Source: Gammaproteobacteria bacterium
GTDB taxonomy: Bacteria > Pseudomonadota > Gammaproteobacteria > Steroidobacterales > Steroidobacteraceae
Assembly (NCBI GenBank): GCA_947469285.1
Contig: CANIOW010000031.1
Coordinates: forward strand, 1-32,194
Direction: 5' to 3'
Length of the DNA stretch: 32,194 bases
A program made the position numbers and the translations under genes. The notes under the pieces were generated by a model. It did not search any database. It was given only the letters and a program-made list of their open reading frames with translations, and had not been told where the DNA came from. The stretch's first letter is position 1; each line of letters begins with the position of its first letter. Of the stretch, positions 1 to 7,673 are shown in pieces.

Positions 1-109
1 CCACCACCACCAGCGGATACTCCAGCTGCTGCGCGGCGGTGGCGTAGACCACCGACACCTCCAAGGAGGTCTCCGGCGCCGGCGTGGCCGGCATCTCAGC
101 GGGGGCCAT
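1..109 (-). CDS. rnfH: RnfH family protein, N-terminal part (cut by window edge)
   Basis: The minus strand from the ATG at 107-109 reads a short polar leader and then a strand resembling the start of RnfH/UPF0125 (LEVSVVYATAAQQLEYPLVV), a small ubiquitin-like beta-grasp protein of unknown biochemical role. Only about 36 residues lie in the window. The start overlaps the 3' end of ratA by 14 bp, the usual ratA-rnfH arrangement in Beta- and Gammaproteobacteria, so the two are probably co-transcribed. The call rests mainly on this context and on the short N-terminal match. Confidence 0.75.
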   Translation of the reverse strand, partial: MAPAEMPATPAPETSLEVSVVYATAAQQLEYPLVVV

Positions 110-545
110 AGACCTGCCGCGCCCGCTGTACGAAGGCATCCACCAAGGTGTTGCAACTGGCTTCAAACACCGGGGAAAGCGCCATGCCGAGCAGCCCGGA
201 CTTGAATTCAAAGCGCACTAGCAACTCCACCTTGCAACCCTGCGGAGCCTCTGGAGCGCCCAACGGCGTGAACACCCAGGTGCCTTCCAGCATGCGGAAT
301 GGCCCATCGAGCAGCCGCATCTCCAGCCGCTCCCCCGGGATGCGGGTATTGCGGGTGGTAAAACTGGAGCCCACCGGGCCACGCGCAATCTGGATGAGCG
401 CTTCGACCACCCCCCCTTCGTCCTTGAGCACACGGGCGCCCGGGCACCACGGCAGGAACTCCGGGTACCGCGAAACGTCGTTCACGAGGACGTCCATCTC
501 GGTCGGTGTATACGGCACCAACGCCTGCCTTCGTACTTCGCGCAT
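96..545 (-). CDS. ratA: RatA/Coq10-type START-like protein (type II toxin-antitoxin RatA family)
   Basis: The 149-residue product starts MREVRRQALVPYTPTEM and contains the family signature of RatA/PasT (LVNDVSRYPEFLPWC, then ARVL). It is a single START/polyketide-cyclase-like fold throughout, with no signal peptide. E. coli RatA is reported to interfere with 70S ribosome assembly, while related Coq10 proteins bind ubiquinone, so the cellular role is not settled by sequence. The frame is open further upstream, but the start at 545 gives the normal family length and leaves a 43-bp gap to the divergent smpB. The 3' end overlaps rnfH. The family is sure, the function less so. Confidence 0.9.
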   Translation of the reverse strand: MREVRRQALVPYTPTEMDVLVNDVSRYPEFLPWCPGARVLKDEGGVVEALIQIARGPVGSSFTTRNTRIPGERLEMRLLDGPFRMLEGTWVFTPLGAPEAPQGCKVELLVRFEFKSGLLGMALSPVFEASCNTLVDAFVQRARQVYGPR

Positions 546-588
546 GCAGAGAGTGTAAATTACCCGGCTGAACACCACGAGCAGGAAC

Positions 589-1131
589 ATGGCCGCGAAG
601 CCGAATACCACCGCGAAACCGCCGGGCAAGGGCAAACCCCCGGCCGGGACCACCGCCAAAAAGGAGCGCACCGGCCAAAGCGGCTCCATTGCGCTCAATC
701 GCCGCGCACGCCACGATTTCTTCATCGAGGAAAAGTATGAAGCCGGCCTGATGCTGATGGGCTGGGAGGTCAAAAGCCTGCGCGCTGGCCGGGTGCAGCT
801 GGTGGAAGGCTATGTGGTTATTAAGAACAACGAGGCTTGGCTGCTCGGCGCCCACTTAACGCCGCTCAATAGCGCCTCCACACACGTCATTGCCGACCCC
901 AGCCGCAGCCGCAAGCTCCTGCTGAAGCGCAAGGAACTGGACCACTTGGTGGGGGCCGTGGACCGCAAGGGCTATACGCTGGTACCGCTGAGCCTTTACT
1001 GGAAAGACGGCCGCGCCAAACTGGAAATGGGGCTGGCCAAGGGCAAGCAAGACCACGATAAACGCGCCGCGGAGAAAGACAAGGACTGGGCCCGGGAAAA
1101 ATCCCGCGTCATGAAAGACCGCCAACGCTGA
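589..1131 (+). CDS. smpB: SsrA-binding protein SmpB
   Basis: SmpB binds tmRNA and delivers it to stalled ribosomes for trans-translation. The 180-residue product has a lysine/proline-rich N-terminal extension of about 30 residues, then the SmpB OB-fold core ([37 protein letters not shown]), and the basic C-terminal tail (KGKQDHDKR...[11 protein letters not shown]) that is ordered in the decoding site. A GAGCAGGA ribosome-binding site precedes the ATG. It is divergent from ratA and convergent with the tetraheme cytochrome gene, with only 18 bp between the stops. Its RNA partner ssrA lies 6 kb downstream in the same window. The N-terminal extension is longer than in E. coli SmpB (160 residues). 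Confidence 0.97.
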   Translation: MAAKPNTTAKPPGKGKPPAGTTAKKERTGQSGSIALNRRARHDFFIEEKYEAGLMLMGWEVKSLRAGRVQLVEGYVVIKNNEAWLLGAHLTPLNSASTHVIADPSRSRKLLLKRKELDHLVGAVDRKGYTLVPLSLYWKDGRAKLEMGLAKGKQDHDKRAAEKDKDWAREKSRVMKDRQR

Positions 1132-1149
1132 ACGCCGGCGGCCAGCCCG

Positions 1150-1755
1150 TCACTCGTCTTCGACGTATTCGCGTGGCAACAGGTGCGCAATGCCCTTGTG
1201 GCAATCAATGCACGTCTTGCCTGCTGCCACTGCCGTGGCATGGTTCTTCTGTGCACGCGGCGACTGCTTAGCCGGGTTCATCGCCACGAAATCATGGCAG
1301 TTCCGGCATTCGCGTGAATTCGTCGACTTCATAGTCTGCCAGACGCTCTGGGCCAGCTGCATGCGGTGCGCCTCGAATTTCGCCGGCGTGTCCACGGTGC
1401 CTTTCAACCAGTGGTACACCTCGTTACTCGCCTGAATCTTCCGCGCCACCTTGTGGATCCAGTCCTTTGGCACATGGCAGTCCGAACAAATCGCGCGTAC
1501 CCCGCTGCGGTTGATGTCGTGCACCGTTTCTTTGTACTCCTGATACACGTTGTCGTGCATCTCATGGCACCCGGTGCAAAACGCGATGGTGTTCGTCTGC
1601 TCCATGGCGGTGTTGAAACCACCCCAGAAAATGATGCCCGAGAAAAAGCCCACCACCAGCAAGGCCAACACAGACCATCGCGTACTAGGCAGACGGACCG
1701 CGCGCCAGCAGCGCCGAATGAGACCCGGGTTGGGGCTACGGGTAGGGTTAGTCAT
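1150..1755 (-). CDS. NapC/NirT/CymA-type tetraheme cytochrome c (MtoC-like quinol-linked cytochrome)
   Basis: The 201-residue product is anchored by one N-terminal membrane helix (about residues 28-46) and carries four CXXCH haem motifs at C60, C90, C150 and C182. This is the layout of NapC/NrfH/CymA proteins, which pass electrons between the quinone pool and periplasmic cytochromes. It is the last gene of the cluster monohaem cytochrome - decahaem - barrel - this gene, 51 bp after the barrel gene. In Mto/Mtr systems the homologue (CymA or MtoC) is the inner-membrane end of the conduit. If the system oxidises Fe(II), electrons would run from here into the quinone pool; if it reduces metals, the direction is reversed. 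Sequence does not decide between them. Confidence 0.93.
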   Translation of the reverse strand: MTNPTRSPNPGLIRRCWRAVRLPSTRWSVLALLVVGFFSGIIFWGGFNTAMEQTNTIAFCTGCHEMHDNVYQEYKETVHDINRSGVRAICSDCHVPKDWIHKVARKIQASNEVYHWLKGTVDTPAKFEAHRMQLAQSVWQTMKSTNSRECRNCHDFVAMNPAKQSPRAQKNHATAVAAGKTCIDCHKGIAHLLPREYVEDE

Positions 1756-1786
1756 GAGCCGTCCTTTGAACCATAAAAAACAACCA

Positions 1787-1810
1787 CTGATGCAGCCTTG
1801 GCTGCATCAG
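1787..1810 (-). terminator. Hairpin at the end of the barrel gene, probable terminator or attenuator
   Basis: CTGATGCAG and CTGCATCAG form a perfect 9-bp stem with a 6-nt loop. On the minus strand the stem is followed by TGGTTGTTTTTT, so it resembles a rho-independent terminator with a slightly displaced U-run. The barrel gene's stop codon (1807-1809) lies inside the stem. The downstream tetrahaem cytochrome begins at 1755, so the hairpin may reduce its expression relative to the other cluster genes. Confidence 0.65.
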
Positions 1811-4455
1811 AAGCGATGCGCGTAAGACACCACCACCACATTCACCACATAGCGCGGTGCGCTCTCGAGCGAAGGCAACACGCCGGACAAACCGCCGAGC
1901 TGCATGCCGTCGTAGGCGTAATCGGTCGATTTGAAATTGCCGTAAATCCAGGCTAGACGCACTGTCGAAGCGGCGTTCAGGGCATAAAGGGCATTTAAGC
2001 GCAGCTCCACCGCCGCGGATTTCACCGTAGGCAAAGCCGAAGCTGGCAGATAGAACGCCGCGATGGTGCCCACAGCCGCACCGCTCACCGCCAGCGGATT
2101 GTTGGCATAGTTGCCACCCGACACCGCGTTGTCGGTACGCGCCTGGGTGTACGTGAGCTCACCACCCAGCGTCAGCTTGCCCGCCCAAAGCTGGCGCCGC
2201 TCCAGCGTCAGCCCCAGCGCTTCCACCTTATCGCGCAGGTCCGTGGCCCAATCGAGGCAAGGGTCAATTTTGTTACTGGCATTGCGCAAGGCAAGGGTGG
2301 CAAAGCAGCCACCGGAAATGGCGGTAAAGCCACTGACGGACGAGGTCGCACTGTTAGCGGTGTAAGTATTGCCGGCGCTATGCGCACGCTGGTCGCCATG
2401 CGTGTAAAACAGCGTGGCATTTAATAACTCGCTCGGCGTCCAGCTGCCCTCCACATTCGCCGACCAGTCACGAGCACTGACCAAACCGTAACGGGATTTG
2501 GTGTAGCCATCCTTGTTGAAATCGACGGACGCCTGCAGACCCAGAGTTTCTACCGGCTGCCAATCGGTTGTCCAACGCACCCGGTCACGCTGACGATCGG
2601 CCAGGTTATAACGCCGCATGCCCGACAATTCACTGATGCGGTTCTGATTGGAGTAGCTGGCGTTCGCCAGCGCGTTGTTCAGCGGAAAGAATAGATTCGC
2701 ATTGCCCGTGTTGAGCGTATACCCGGCCGCAGGACCGTAGCCGGTCAGTTGGTTGGCCAGCATATAAGCGTAGGCACTCATGCCACCGGTAGCCGTTGAC
2801 GGGCTAACGTTGGCCATCGGCACCAGCGCCAGGAACGCGTCTTCGTTGTACGGACCCACCTTGCGCAGCCCGTGGGTGTAGGCCAGCCGCGAATTCAGCC
2901 GCGAGTCCAGATAGCTGGCGCGCCACTCCAGCCCGCTTTTCAGCTCGCGCACCTTGTCCGCATCGACGCAGGCGATCCAGCTGCCGTCACACCAGCGTTC
3001 AATGCGTTGCCAGTCCAGTGTCGCCTTGACCGCCTGTGCCGCCGTGAGGTGGTAGTCCGCTTCTGCCGTGAACTGGTTCAGCTGACGACTGAAAGGACGG
3101 TTGGCGTTCACGTTGGCATTGCTAGCCAGTAAACCCACCGCCGTTCCCAGTGCCGTACTGAAAGCCGCATTGATATTAGCGCCACCGGCCGCTTCATTGG
3201 CGTCGTAGAACGCGTAGACATTCACCGGCGTTCGGTTACGACGTTCGTCAAATTTATACCCTAGGGAGAGATTCAACGCGCGTTGCGGACGACTGGTGAG
3301 CTTCAAGCCCCAAGTCTTGGTAATCACTTCGCCATTCAGTGAAGCCACCGGCACCAGCACGGTACTGGTATCGGTGAGAAAGGCCTCATTTTGCGTGTTA
3401 CGGGTATAAGCAGCGTTAGCCACCACCCGCGTGTTCTTGCTGAACTCGTGACCCGCCGTCAGCGAAAACTGGTGCGCCTGGTTACTGGGCGCGCTGCTCA
3501 TGGTCATCGAGGTGCCAGGCGCCGCCCAGTTGCTCCAGGTGAGCGCAGCCACATGATTGTCAAACTTTGAACCATAGTAAACGGCTTGCAGGAAGTTCCC
3601 TTGATGACGATAGGCCGCCGCCAGATTGAACTGGTCTGTCGTCTGATCAATGGGGTCGGCTAAAATCGCGGAGATATCACCGGCTGTGGTGCGGGTGACG
3701 GTTCCCATTGGCTTGGCGCCTTGCTTGTTTTCGCGCCGGGTGCTGGCCGTGAAGGTCCATTTCGGTGTGGCTTGGTAAGCCAGTGCCAGCTCGTAACGTT
3801 CACGCTCCGTCGACAGGTCGTAGCCGTTGAACAACGGCAGGTCGGCCGCTTGCAATGCCGCAGACGTGGCGAGCTGCAACAGAGTCGGCGCCACCAGCAC
3901 GCCGCTAACGAGCGCGCTAGAAGCACTGACCGCCGATGACAAGCCGCGGGCATTGGCCGCACTGCTGCTCACCCGCGGCACCAACGGCACCGTCCAGCCG
4001 GAAGCCAGGCTCTGCACCGTAGTGCCCGCGCCGCTGTAGGGCGTGCTGTAGCTGTCGGACTGGTTGCGGCGCAAGCCGTCGTAGCTCACGGTGACCCGGT
4101 AAGTGCCCTGCGACCCATACTCTGCGAGCACACTGCGCGTCGCCAGCCCCAAGTCCGTGCCCTTCAGACGCCAGCGTGTGGCGTCGTCACTGTCATAGCG
4201 ACCTCCGCCAAGAAGATCCAACGACCCCACCCCGAAGACCCCCTGCTTCTCCAGCCCGTTGTATTCGCCAAACTTATAGGACGCTGACGAAACATTGCCT
4301 ATCCCCAGTTCCAGCGAGCTTTTGGGTACGGTCAACTCGGCCACGGCAGGGTCCAGCGTCGTTTCTTCAGCAGCTGCAGTGGGTGCTGCTACGGCAGCCA
4401 TAGCCACCATGGCGGCCACCAGAATTTCAGAGCGACGCAGGTCAGTCGTATACAT
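1807..4455 (-). CDS. MtrB/MtoB/PioB-type outer-membrane beta-barrel of a porin-cytochrome conduit
   Basis: The 882-residue product has an N-terminal signal peptide (about residues 1-29, ending AAPTAAA), then long alternating amphipathic strands typical of a large outer-membrane barrel, and ends in phenylalanine (SYAHRF), the usual BAM recognition end. MtrB-family barrels sheath a decahaem cytochrome so that electrons can cross the outer membrane. It is longer than Shewanella MtrB (about 700) and lies in the size range of the larger PioB-like members. No CXXC is visible near its N terminus. The frame is open to 4821, but ATG 4455 is preceded by GAGGAGAA and starts the signal peptide. It follows the decahaem gene by 26 bp, so the two are co-transcribed. 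Confidence 0.92.
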   Translation of the reverse strand: MYTTDLRRSEILVAAMVAMAAVAAPTAAAEETTLDPAVAELTVPKSSLELGIGNVSSASYKFGEYNGLEKQGVFGVGSLDLLGGGRYDSDDATRWRLKGTDLGLATRSVLAEYGSQGTYRVTVSYDGLRRNQSDSYSTPYSGAGTTVQSLASGWTVPLVPRVSSSAANARGLSSAVSASSALVSGVLVAPTLLQLATSAALQAADLPLFNGYDLSTERERYELALAYQATPKWTFTASTRRENKQGAKPMGTVTRTTAGDISAILADPIDQTTDQFNLAAAYRHQGNFLQAVYYGSKFDNHVAALTWSNWAAPGTSMTMSSAPSNQAHQFSLTAGHEFSKNTRVVANAAYTRNTQNEAFLTDTSTVLVPVASLNGEVITKTWGLKLTSRPQRALNLSLGYKFDERRNRTPVNVYAFYDANEAAGGANINAAFSTALGTAVGLLASNANVNANRPFSRQLNQFTAEADYHLTAAQAVKATLDWQRIERWCDGSWIACVDADKVRELKSGLEWRASYLDSRLNSRLAYTHGLRKVGPYNEDAFLALVPMANVSPSTATGGMSAYAYMLANQLTGYGPAAGYTLNTGNANLFFPLNNALANASYSNQNRISELSGMRRYNLADRQRDRVRWTTDWQPVETLGLQASVDFNKDGYTKSRYGLVSARDWSANVEGSWTPSELLNATLFYTHGDQRAHSAGNTYTANSATSSVSGFTAISGGCFATLALRNASNKIDPCLDWATDLRDKVEALGLTLERRQLWAGKLTLGGELTYTQARTDNAVSGGNYANNPLAVSGAAVGTIAAFYLPASALPTVKSAAVELRLNALYALNAASTVRLAWIYGNFKSTDYAYDGMQLGGLSGVLPSLESAPRYVVNVVVVSYAHRF

Positions 4456-4481
4456 GACAGTTCTCCTCAGTTTCCGGCGCT

Positions 4482-5456
4482 TCAACGCTGGAACTTCGCA
4501 CCGGCGGGATGGTTGGACCCGTGGACCAGCACATGGCAATTCAGGCAGGCCCGCGCCGACACTTGAGCCCGCGCTGCGGCATTGGCCAGCGGATTGATCC
4601 CGTTCACCGAAGTGACCATGCCGCCACCTAAGTTCGCACCGCTGTTCACCTGCGCACCGTGGTCGCCGCTGTGGCACTCCTGACACAGCCACGGCGCCCG
4701 TGCTTTCAGCAACGGCCGGTTGGTGGACCCGTGCGGCGTGTGACAGGTGGTGCAGTCGTCTGCCACCGGTGCGTGTTCCCACAAGAATGGGCCGCGTTTT
4801 TCCGCATGGCAGGTGTAGCAAGTTTCGTTCACCGAGTTGCGCACCAGCAAGTTCGGGCCAGTAGACCCGTGCGGGTTATGGCAGTCCGAGCAACCCACCT
4901 TGCCGGCCGCTAGTGGATGCACGCTGATGAGATGCGACTGGGCGCGTTGGGTTTTATGGCAACCGAAGCAAACCTCCTGTTGCGTGGCGCGGGTAAGCAC
5001 CCGGTCTTGAGCTGCATGCACCGTATGACACGCGGCACAGGGCACATCCCGCCCTGCGTGCTGACTGCCATGCCACAGACTGCGCTTCCCGCCGTCGTGA
5101 CAACCCAGGCAGACCTCGGCCTGCGCCTTGGGGTCGCTCTTGCCATGCAGGCCGAAGAGCGTGTTGGGCGAGGCGCGTTTTTCCGCGGTACCGCCGATAT
5201 TTTTCACATGCGCCGCGCTGGCACCATGACAAGACTGGCAGCCCGGCGTTCTACTGTCGGCCTTCACGCCATGGCGCGTCTTGTACATCGCGAGAATCGG
5301 TTGGGTTTCAGATTCGTCATGGCACCGCGTGCAGACCACATCACCCTGCAGACTGCGATCGACTACCGACACCGCCGCCGCCACACCAACCGTGGGCAGG
5401 CCCGCGGCGAGTGCCATTCCAAGAATCCAAGGCGCAAGTTTCCCCAACACGTTCAT
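4482..5456 (-). CDS. Decahaem c-type cytochrome, MtrA/MtoA/DmsE family
   Basis: The 324-residue product has a signal peptide (residues 1-27) and exactly ten CXXCH motifs, at C42, C73, C116, C140, C163, C189, C213, C235, C258 and C304. Length and haem number match MtrA/MtoA (about 330 residues). Proteins of this family sit within the MtrB-type barrel as a haem wire between periplasm and cell surface. The barrel gene follows directly; a monohaem cytochrome precedes it by 62 bp. With no MtrC-like surface cytochrome nearby, the set is closer to MtoAB/PioAB (usually electron uptake from Fe(II)) than to MtrCAB. Direction of electron flow is inferred. Confidence 0.95.
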   Translation of the reverse strand: MNVLGKLAPWILGMALAAGLPTVGVAAAVSVVDRSLQGDVVCTRCHDESETQPILAMYKTRHGVKADSRTPGCQSCHGASAAHVKNIGGTAEKRASPNTLFGLHGKSDPKAQAEVCLGCHDGGKRSLWHGSQHAGRDVPCAACHTVHAAQDRVLTRATQQEVCFGCHKTQRAQSHLISVHPLAAGKVGCSDCHNPHGSTGPNLLVRNSVNETCYTCHAEKRGPFLWEHAPVADDCTTCHTPHGSTNRPLLKARAPWLCQECHSGDHGAQVNSGANLGGGMVTSVNGINPLANAAARAQVSARACLNCHVLVHGSNHPAGAKFQR

Positions 5457-5518
5457 GCTGTGCTCCCCGTTAGTCGATCAATCTGGAAAACGGTGCTAGC
5501 AAGCACCGACACACCGCG

Positions 5519-5890
5519 CTACTTTGGGGCGGTGCCACCAGGCAACGAGAGAATCCAATCCACTAGGTTGCGGATTTGGGCCGGGTCTTTGCTCTTGACC
5601 ACCTTGTGGTCTTCCTCGTGGCCATCTTCAAACTTCACCCGTTCGCCACTGGTGATGTGGTGGTAAAGCTTGGCCGGCGCCTCGCTGTTACCCTTGTATT
5701 TGGCGGCGATATCGCGGTATGCAGGCGCCTCTTTCTTCTTGTCCACCGCGTGGCACTTAAGGCAACCGCTCTGACGGGCCAGCATGAGGGCGCCGTCCGC
5801 GTCGACCGCCTGCGCGGCCGGACTGGCAGCCAAGGCCGAAAGCGACAGGCCGGCCACGGCGACAAGGCGCAGCAGACGTAGATCGAGCAT
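5519..5890 (-). CDS. Small periplasmic monohaem cytochrome c (MtoD-like)
   Basis: The 123-residue precursor starts at ATG 5890 behind AGGAGTACCC, has a signal peptide ending near AAQA (residue 28), and one haem site C43-x-x-C46-H47. It probably shuttles electrons in the periplasm between the decahaem cytochrome and inner-membrane partners, as MtoD is proposed to do. It is the first gene of the cluster, followed by a 62-bp gap. The fold looks like a class I cytochrome, with a C-terminal helix IRNLVDWILSL. The usual distal methionine loop is absent: the only methionine in the mature part (M36) lies before the haem. Histidines at 77, 78, 91 and 95 could serve as the sixth ligand. Confidence 0.88.
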   Translation of the reverse strand: MLDLRLLRLVAVAGLSLSALAASPAAQAVDADGALMLARQSGCLKCHAVDKKKEAPAYRDIAAKYKGNSEAPAKLYHHITSGERVKFEDGHEEDHKVVKSKDPAQIRNLVDWILSLPGGTAPK

Positions 5891-6042
5891 GGGTACTCCT
5901 TTAAGGGCACTGCACCAACTGGTGTAGCGTAAGGGCACCTTAACGCGAACGACGCGCGTTATCGTCTGCAGTTACCGCCAATAACTACGTAAAACCCCTG
6001 TCAATAACGCCCTAGGCGCGTGCCTTACCGGCACCCGCCGTT

Positions 6043-6783
6043 TCAGGCGAACAGAAACTTTCCGGCAGCCACCAGCAGCACCGCGGCCAGGCACCGCCGA
6101 AGGGCCCGCCCATCGAACCGGGCCAGACCCAGCTGGCTACCCACCAACGCCCCCAGCAATACGGCTGCGCCATAAACGGGCAGCTCGGCAGGCAGCGAAC
6201 GCACCGAACTGACGTTGCCGAGCAGACCCGCAGTAGAGTTCGCCAAGATAAACACCGCCGCGGTGCCCGAGGCCTGCTTGAGTGTTGTCCAGCGACGAAA
6301 CACCAACAACGGCGACAGGAAGATGCCCCCCCCGGTCCCGGTGAGCCCGGACAACAGGCCGATGACGGCCCCCGCCGACACCCCCACCGCCGTGCCGGGT
6401 GGCGTGGCCGTGGCGTAGGTCTCGGTCTTTGGGACCGTGAGCAAGCGCAAGGCCGCCAGCAACAGCACCACACCGACCAGCGGCTTGTAGTAGTGGCCCG
6501 GCAGCTGAATGTAGCCCCCCACAAACGCCGCCGGGATCGCCCCTGCCAACACCAGCAGCGCCACCTGACGGTTGAAATAGCCCCGCCGAACGTAGCGGAA
6601 GGCGATCAAGCCGGACACCAGAATGTTCAGCGCCAGCGCCGTCGGCTTGATGACCCCCGCCGACACCCCGAACAGCGTCATGACGGCGATGTACGCCGAG
6701 GCACCTGCATGGCCCACCGCGGTGTACAGCACCGCGCCGGCAAACAGCGCCAACGGCAACAGGAGCGCGGAATGCTCCACCAT
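6043..6783 (-). CDS. TauE/SafE family membrane transporter (sulfite exporter-like permease)
   Basis: The 246-residue protein is strongly hydrophobic with about eight predicted membrane helices and two similar halves. The first half has the family motif GHAGASAYIAVM and the second GLLSGLTGTGGGIFLSPLL, the glycine-rich signature of TauE/SafE (DUF81) permeases, which export or import sulfur-containing or organic anions. The substrate cannot be read from the sequence. It lies 9 bp downstream of ridA on the same strand, so the two may be co-transcribed. The gap of about 150 bp to the cytochrome cluster (5891-6042) contains no gene that I can see and must hold that cluster's promoter. Confidence 0.85.
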   Translation of the reverse strand: MVEHSALLLPLALFAGAVLYTAVGHAGASAYIAVMTLFGVSAGVIKPTALALNILVSGLIAFRYVRRGYFNRQVALLVLAGAIPAAFVGGYIQLPGHYYKPLVGVVLLLAALRLLTVPKTETYATATPPGTAVGVSAGAVIGLLSGLTGTGGGIFLSPLLVFRRWTTLKQASGTAAVFILANSTAGLLGNVSSVRSLPAELPVYGAAVLLGALVGSQLGLARFDGRALRRCLAAVLLVAAGKFLFA

Positions 6784-6792
6784 GGCGCAGTC

Positions 6793-7140
6793 TTACCGCG
6801 CCGCGACCACTTGGATTTCCACCTTATAAACCGCGGCGGCCAAATTGGCCTCCACCGTCGCACGGGCCGGTAAGTGGCCCTGGGGCACCCAGCTATCCCA
6901 GACCACGTTCATCTCGGGAAAGGTCGCAATATCGGTCAGGTAAATGGTGGCCGACAAAATCCGTGTCTTGTCCGTGCCGGCCAAGGCCAGCAGACGGTCA
7001 ATCTCGCCGAGAATTTGGCGGGTCTGGCCCGCCACGTCGGGCGTGGGGTCCGGGGCCACCTGGCCGGCCAAAAAGACCAGCGAGCCGTGGGCCACGGCCT
7101 GGCTCATGCGCTTGCCGGATTCGATGCGGGTGATGCTCAT
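6793..7140 (-). CDS. RidA family protein (YjgF/YER057c/UK114), enamine/imine deaminase-like
   Basis: The 115-residue product spans a single RidA domain, with the conserved segments SGQV-like (LVFLAGQVAPDP), a central AGTDKTRILSATIYLTDI block, and the C-terminal PARATVEANLAA, whose arginine corresponds to the substrate-carboxylate-binding Arg of active RidA proteins. RidA hydrolyses reactive 2-aminoacrylate and related imines. The residue after the last strand differs from classical RidA, so it may belong to one of the Rid subfamilies. It is divergent from ssrA: its start is 66 bp from the tmRNA 5' end, so the two promoters share this space. Confidence 0.88.
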   Translation of the reverse strand: MSITRIESGKRMSQAVAHGSLVFLAGQVAPDPTPDVAGQTRQILGEIDRLLALAGTDKTRILSATIYLTDIATFPEMNVVWDSWVPQGHLPARATVEANLAAAVYKVEIQVVAAR

Positions 7141-7164
7141 CTTGAAACTTCCTTAAAGAGACCC

Positions 7165-7193
7165 ATACAGGGGGAGTGCCGGGGCGCTATAAT
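7165..7193 (+). promoter_or_regulatory. Promoter of ssrA
   Basis: A perfect TATAAT at 7188-7193 lies 13 bp before the mature 5' end of tmRNA. The hexamer 17 bp upstream (ATACAG, 7165-7170) is a weak -35. Position and strength fit a sigma-70 promoter for a constitutive stable RNA; the -35 is uncertain. Confidence 0.7.
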
Positions 7194-7206
7194 GCCACGG
7201 ACAACT

Positions 7207-7561
7207 GGGGGCGACCGGGTTCGACATGGACTGCGAAACTCCAAGTGCATGCCGAGGTGCAAGATACCTCGTAAAACTACTTGCAAAAACTCTAGCTGCG
7301 AACGACAACAGCTACGCACTGGCGGCTTAAGCCCCGCCAACTCCATCCTCGCCCGTGCCTATGCGGAGGGGAATGGGGTCGCAACCATAGGATCGTGAAC
7401 CGCGCGTGTTTCGGGTAGCGGCAAACTAAAAAGGACGAAGCTGGATGAGGGTGCTCCCTGCCCATCGGGTAGCCCACATTGAAAACAGTTGGTGGGACAA
7501 GCATGTAGATCTTGTAGCGTAGGGTTCGTGGACGGGGGTTCAATTCCCCCCGCCTCCACCA
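7207..7561 (+). ncRNA. ssrA: Transfer-messenger RNA (tmRNA)
   Basis: The tRNA-like part is complete: the 5' end GGGGGCG pairs with CGCCTCC before the ACCA end (7558-7561), and the T-arm GGGGGTTCAATTCCCCC precedes it. Near the 5' end the conserved CGACCGGGTTCGACATGGA is present. The resume codon begins a tag reading ANDNSYALAA-stop at 7298-7330. At about 355 nt it is of normal size. tmRNA rescues stalled ribosomes with SmpB, which is encoded 6 kb away. The last 14 bases of the gene form part of the attL repeat of the island; the insertion preserves the whole gene but removes its native terminator. Confidence 0.97.
7298..7330 (+). other. tmRNA proteolysis-tag reading frame (ANDNSYALAA)
   Basis: GCG at 7298-7300 is the resume codon and TAA at 7328-7330 the stop. 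The encoded tag ANDNSYALAA keeps the ALAA end that is recognised by ClpXP/ClpAP, and differs from the E. coli ANDENYALAA at positions 4 and 5. Confidence 0.9.
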
Positions 7562-7563
7562 AT
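7548..7563 (+). repeat. attL core: left 16-bp direct repeat
   Basis: CCCCGCCTCCACCAAT spans the last 14 bases of ssrA plus two bases and is repeated exactly at 31815-31830. Overlap with the 3' end of a tRNA-like gene, with an integrase gene starting 170 bp downstream, is the classical pattern of tyrosine-recombinase insertion. Confidence 0.88.
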
Positions 7564-7571
7564 GAAGGCTC

Positions 7572-7652
7572 CACATGGGGCCGCATGAGGAGAACGACCT
7601 AACAAAATCAATGAGTTAGGTTATTCTCCTCAGCACATAGGGCCGCATAGGA
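7572..7652 (+). repeat. Direct repeats flanking a long hairpin just inside attL
   Basis: Two imperfect copies of CACATRGGGCCGCAT(G)AGGA lie at 7572-7591 and 7634-7652. Between and partly overlapping them, 7587-7631 forms a hairpin: GAGGAGAA and ACCTAAC pair with GTTAGGT and TTCTCCTC, giving 15 pairs interrupted by a 2x2 mismatch, with an 11-nt loop. There is no U-run, so it is not a standard terminator. It could be an excisionase or host-factor site, or an RNA processing element for the terminator-less ssrA transcript; neither is shown. Confidence 0.6.
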
Positions 7653-7673
7653 CCCCTTGTGTCGGGCTGCAGT

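Noticed and set aside
208-855. Long minus-strand frame across ratA and smpB
   Set aside because: It lies opposite smpB and out of frame with ratA, has no protein-like pattern, and results from high G+C; the smpB and ratA motifs are clear in the other frames.
4456-4821. N-terminal extension of the outer-membrane barrel gene
   Set aside because: The extra 122 codons overlap the decahaem cytochrome gene out of frame and would precede the signal peptide; ATG 4455 has a good ribosome-binding site.
7587-7631. New rho-independent terminator for ssrA
   Set aside because: The hairpin has no U-run after it and has an internal mismatch, so I list it only as a structure of unknown function.
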